Shown here: positions 63,149 through 64,000 of the stretch, piece after piece
Layout of the letters: each line of letters begins with the position of its first letter
Numbering within the stretch: position 1 is the stretch's first letter
Source: CAWDMN01 sp963803155
Lineage (GTDB): Bacteria; Acidobacteriota; Terriglobia; Versatilivoradales; Versatilivoraceae
Length of the DNA stretch: 64,000 nt
Direction: 5' to 3'
NCBI GenBank assembly: GCA_963803155.1
Contig: CAWDMN010000074.1
Coordinates: forward strand, 1 to 64,000
Notes under the pieces: model-generated
The model's input: only the letters and a program-made list of their open reading frames with translations
What the model was told of the DNA's origin: nothing
Databases searched by the model: none
Translations under genes and position numbers: made by a program

Positions 63149-63614
63149 AACGATTTTCCTTTTATGAACACTTCGCGCCAGGAGGTCGATATGAAGTGAT
63201 CGTTCGTACAAGAGAATCGAAGGCAGGCAGAGATTTCAGGATTAAGTTCCCGACATCGAAGCAAATGTCGATTTCAAATCTAATCTACTCCTCCTATGTC
63301 ATGCTGTCAATTTTGGCGAATAAGGGAAATAGCAAGCGCCCTCAATTTCGAATATGAGGGATCGCTTTTATAGGACACTGCGTAAGGATTCATAGACTGT
63401 TATACCGGGACATGGGAAAAAAATTACACCTCATTGAGGGAACCAGCAAATCCCACGGTGGCTTCAACGGATCGTGTTTTGAAATAAAGAAAAGAAGAAT
63501 GGTTCGAGTCCATTTATGCGGTTTTTGAAAATGGATCCCCGCGCGACTAAGAAAACGAGGAAACCGATTAAATGGACTCGACGATAGTGGATGATCTGAT
63601 TTTAGAAAAGAGCG
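63149..63614. other. Intergenic with inverted repeat
   Basis: About 465 bases with no convincing gene; the frame of the radical SAM gene extends into it without support. The inverted repeat at 63504-63581 is the only clear structure. Confidence 0.5.
63504..63581. repeat. Inverted repeat with 20-bp arms
   Basis: TCGAGTCCATTTATGCGGTTT (63504-63524) and AAACCGATTAAATGGACTCGA (63561-63581) pair with only two mismatches and enclose 36 bases. It is 33 bases beyond the end of the 72-residue gene on the minus strand, so it could end that transcript, but no T-run follows. Confidence 0.8.
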
Positions 63615-63833
63615 CTACACTCCTTCGCAGGTGTATTTCATGCTGTTGCCGTCGCGTCTTACTTTCAGAGGCCAATTTTGGTTCTGACGAATAAAGGATG
63701 CGGAATCCGAGTTAAACTGATATTCCAGCTTGGAGTCTTTCATGCGATCCACAGTCCCATCGGGGAATCGCAATTCATACCGATGCTCCTGTTTTTCCGC
63801 GTCAAACACTTTGAAAAGTTCCAGTTCAGACAT
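63615..63833 (-). CDS. Small conserved-looking protein of unknown function
   Basis: 72 residues with an AAAGGAG ribosome site 7 bases before the ATG, so likely expressed. Beta-rich and charged (LELFKVFDAEKQEHRYELRF followed by PDGTVDRMKDSKLEYQFN). No signal, membrane span or known motif. I do not recognise it. It is upstream of and in the same direction as the radical SAM gene, but 466 bases separate them, so it is probably independent. Confidence 0.75.
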   Translation of the reverse strand: MSELELFKVFDAEKQEHRYELRFPDGTVDRMKDSKLEYQFNSDSASFIRQNQNWPLKVRRDGNSMKYTCEGV

Positions 63834-64000
63834 CCCAATGCTCCTTTATTTCAAGAATCTCCCCACCGGCCGGGGGCACTTGTTAGGACCAGCTTTAAAA
63901 AAGCCGGGCTTGAATCAAAAATGATGCTTGATTATAAATTTGTCCTCTTGAATAAAATTTGGGGGATTATGGTCACATAATTCAAATGTACCTGATGGAA

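Overview
The window is bacterial chromosome with dense genes on both strands and moderate GC. A flagellum, a TonB-dependent Oar-like receptor with a carboxypeptidase-type N-terminal domain, a giant SBBP-repeat surface protein under an ECF sigma/anti-sigma pair, and a degenerate four-helix-bundle gene between inverted repeats together suggest an Acidobacteriota-like Gram-negative. This is inferred from gene content only. One RNA gene, tRNA-Asn(GTT), is present.

Layout. (1) 1-20.3 kb is a flagellar filament and glycosylation island. A minus-strand operon makes and modifies an aminosugar (oxidoreductase, acyltransferase, epimerase, aminotransferase, AsnB-like amidotransferase). It is followed by a 1763-residue multi-domain glycosyltransferase, an unknown protein and a GT2-TPR protein. 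On the plus strand are flagellin (near-perfect sigma-28 promoter, CsrA-type leader), FlaG, FliD, FliS, a FlgN/FliT-like chaperone and a GT4 enzyme with a C-terminal winged-helix-like tail. (2) 20.5-25.7 kb holds an EamA transporter, acylphosphatase, IspF and a three-gene ABC-2 exporter. (3) 26.2-40.4 kb is a disaccharide-phosphorolysis locus: GalT, a variant ROK kinase, a SIS isomerase, a GPH symporter, two GH94 phosphorylases, a cellobiose 2-epimerase and a GH36 alpha-galactosidase, with a nitroreductase lying antisense between the phosphorylases. (4) 40.5-43.6 kb has two MacB-type permeases without an ATPase, then tRNA-Asn. (5) 44-53.2 kb is the minus-strand set ECF sigma, anti-sigma, Oar-like receptor, SBBP protein. 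(6) 53.4-57.0 kb is the most striking part. A 26-bp perfect palindrome sits between -35 and -10 boxes and precedes a three-gene cassette: a RecA/Rad51 paralogue with all ATPase motifs lost, a small helical protein and a B-family DNA polymerase whose proofreading motifs look dead. (7) 57.3-63.8 kb carries a receiver-domain protein, a spermidine-synthase-like membrane protein and an AmmeMemoRadiSam set that appears to be exported (a Memo-AMMECR1 fusion lipoprotein and a Tat-signal radical SAM enzyme), split by a small inverted-repeat element.

The best candidate for an undescribed system is the palindrome-controlled cassette at 53.4-57.0 kb. It resembles in logic, though not in parts, the damage-inducible ImuA-ImuB-DnaE2 mutasome. 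The exported AmmeMemoRadiSam set and the CsrA-type flagellin leader come next. Functional calls rest on motif reading by eye; no database or structure search was run.
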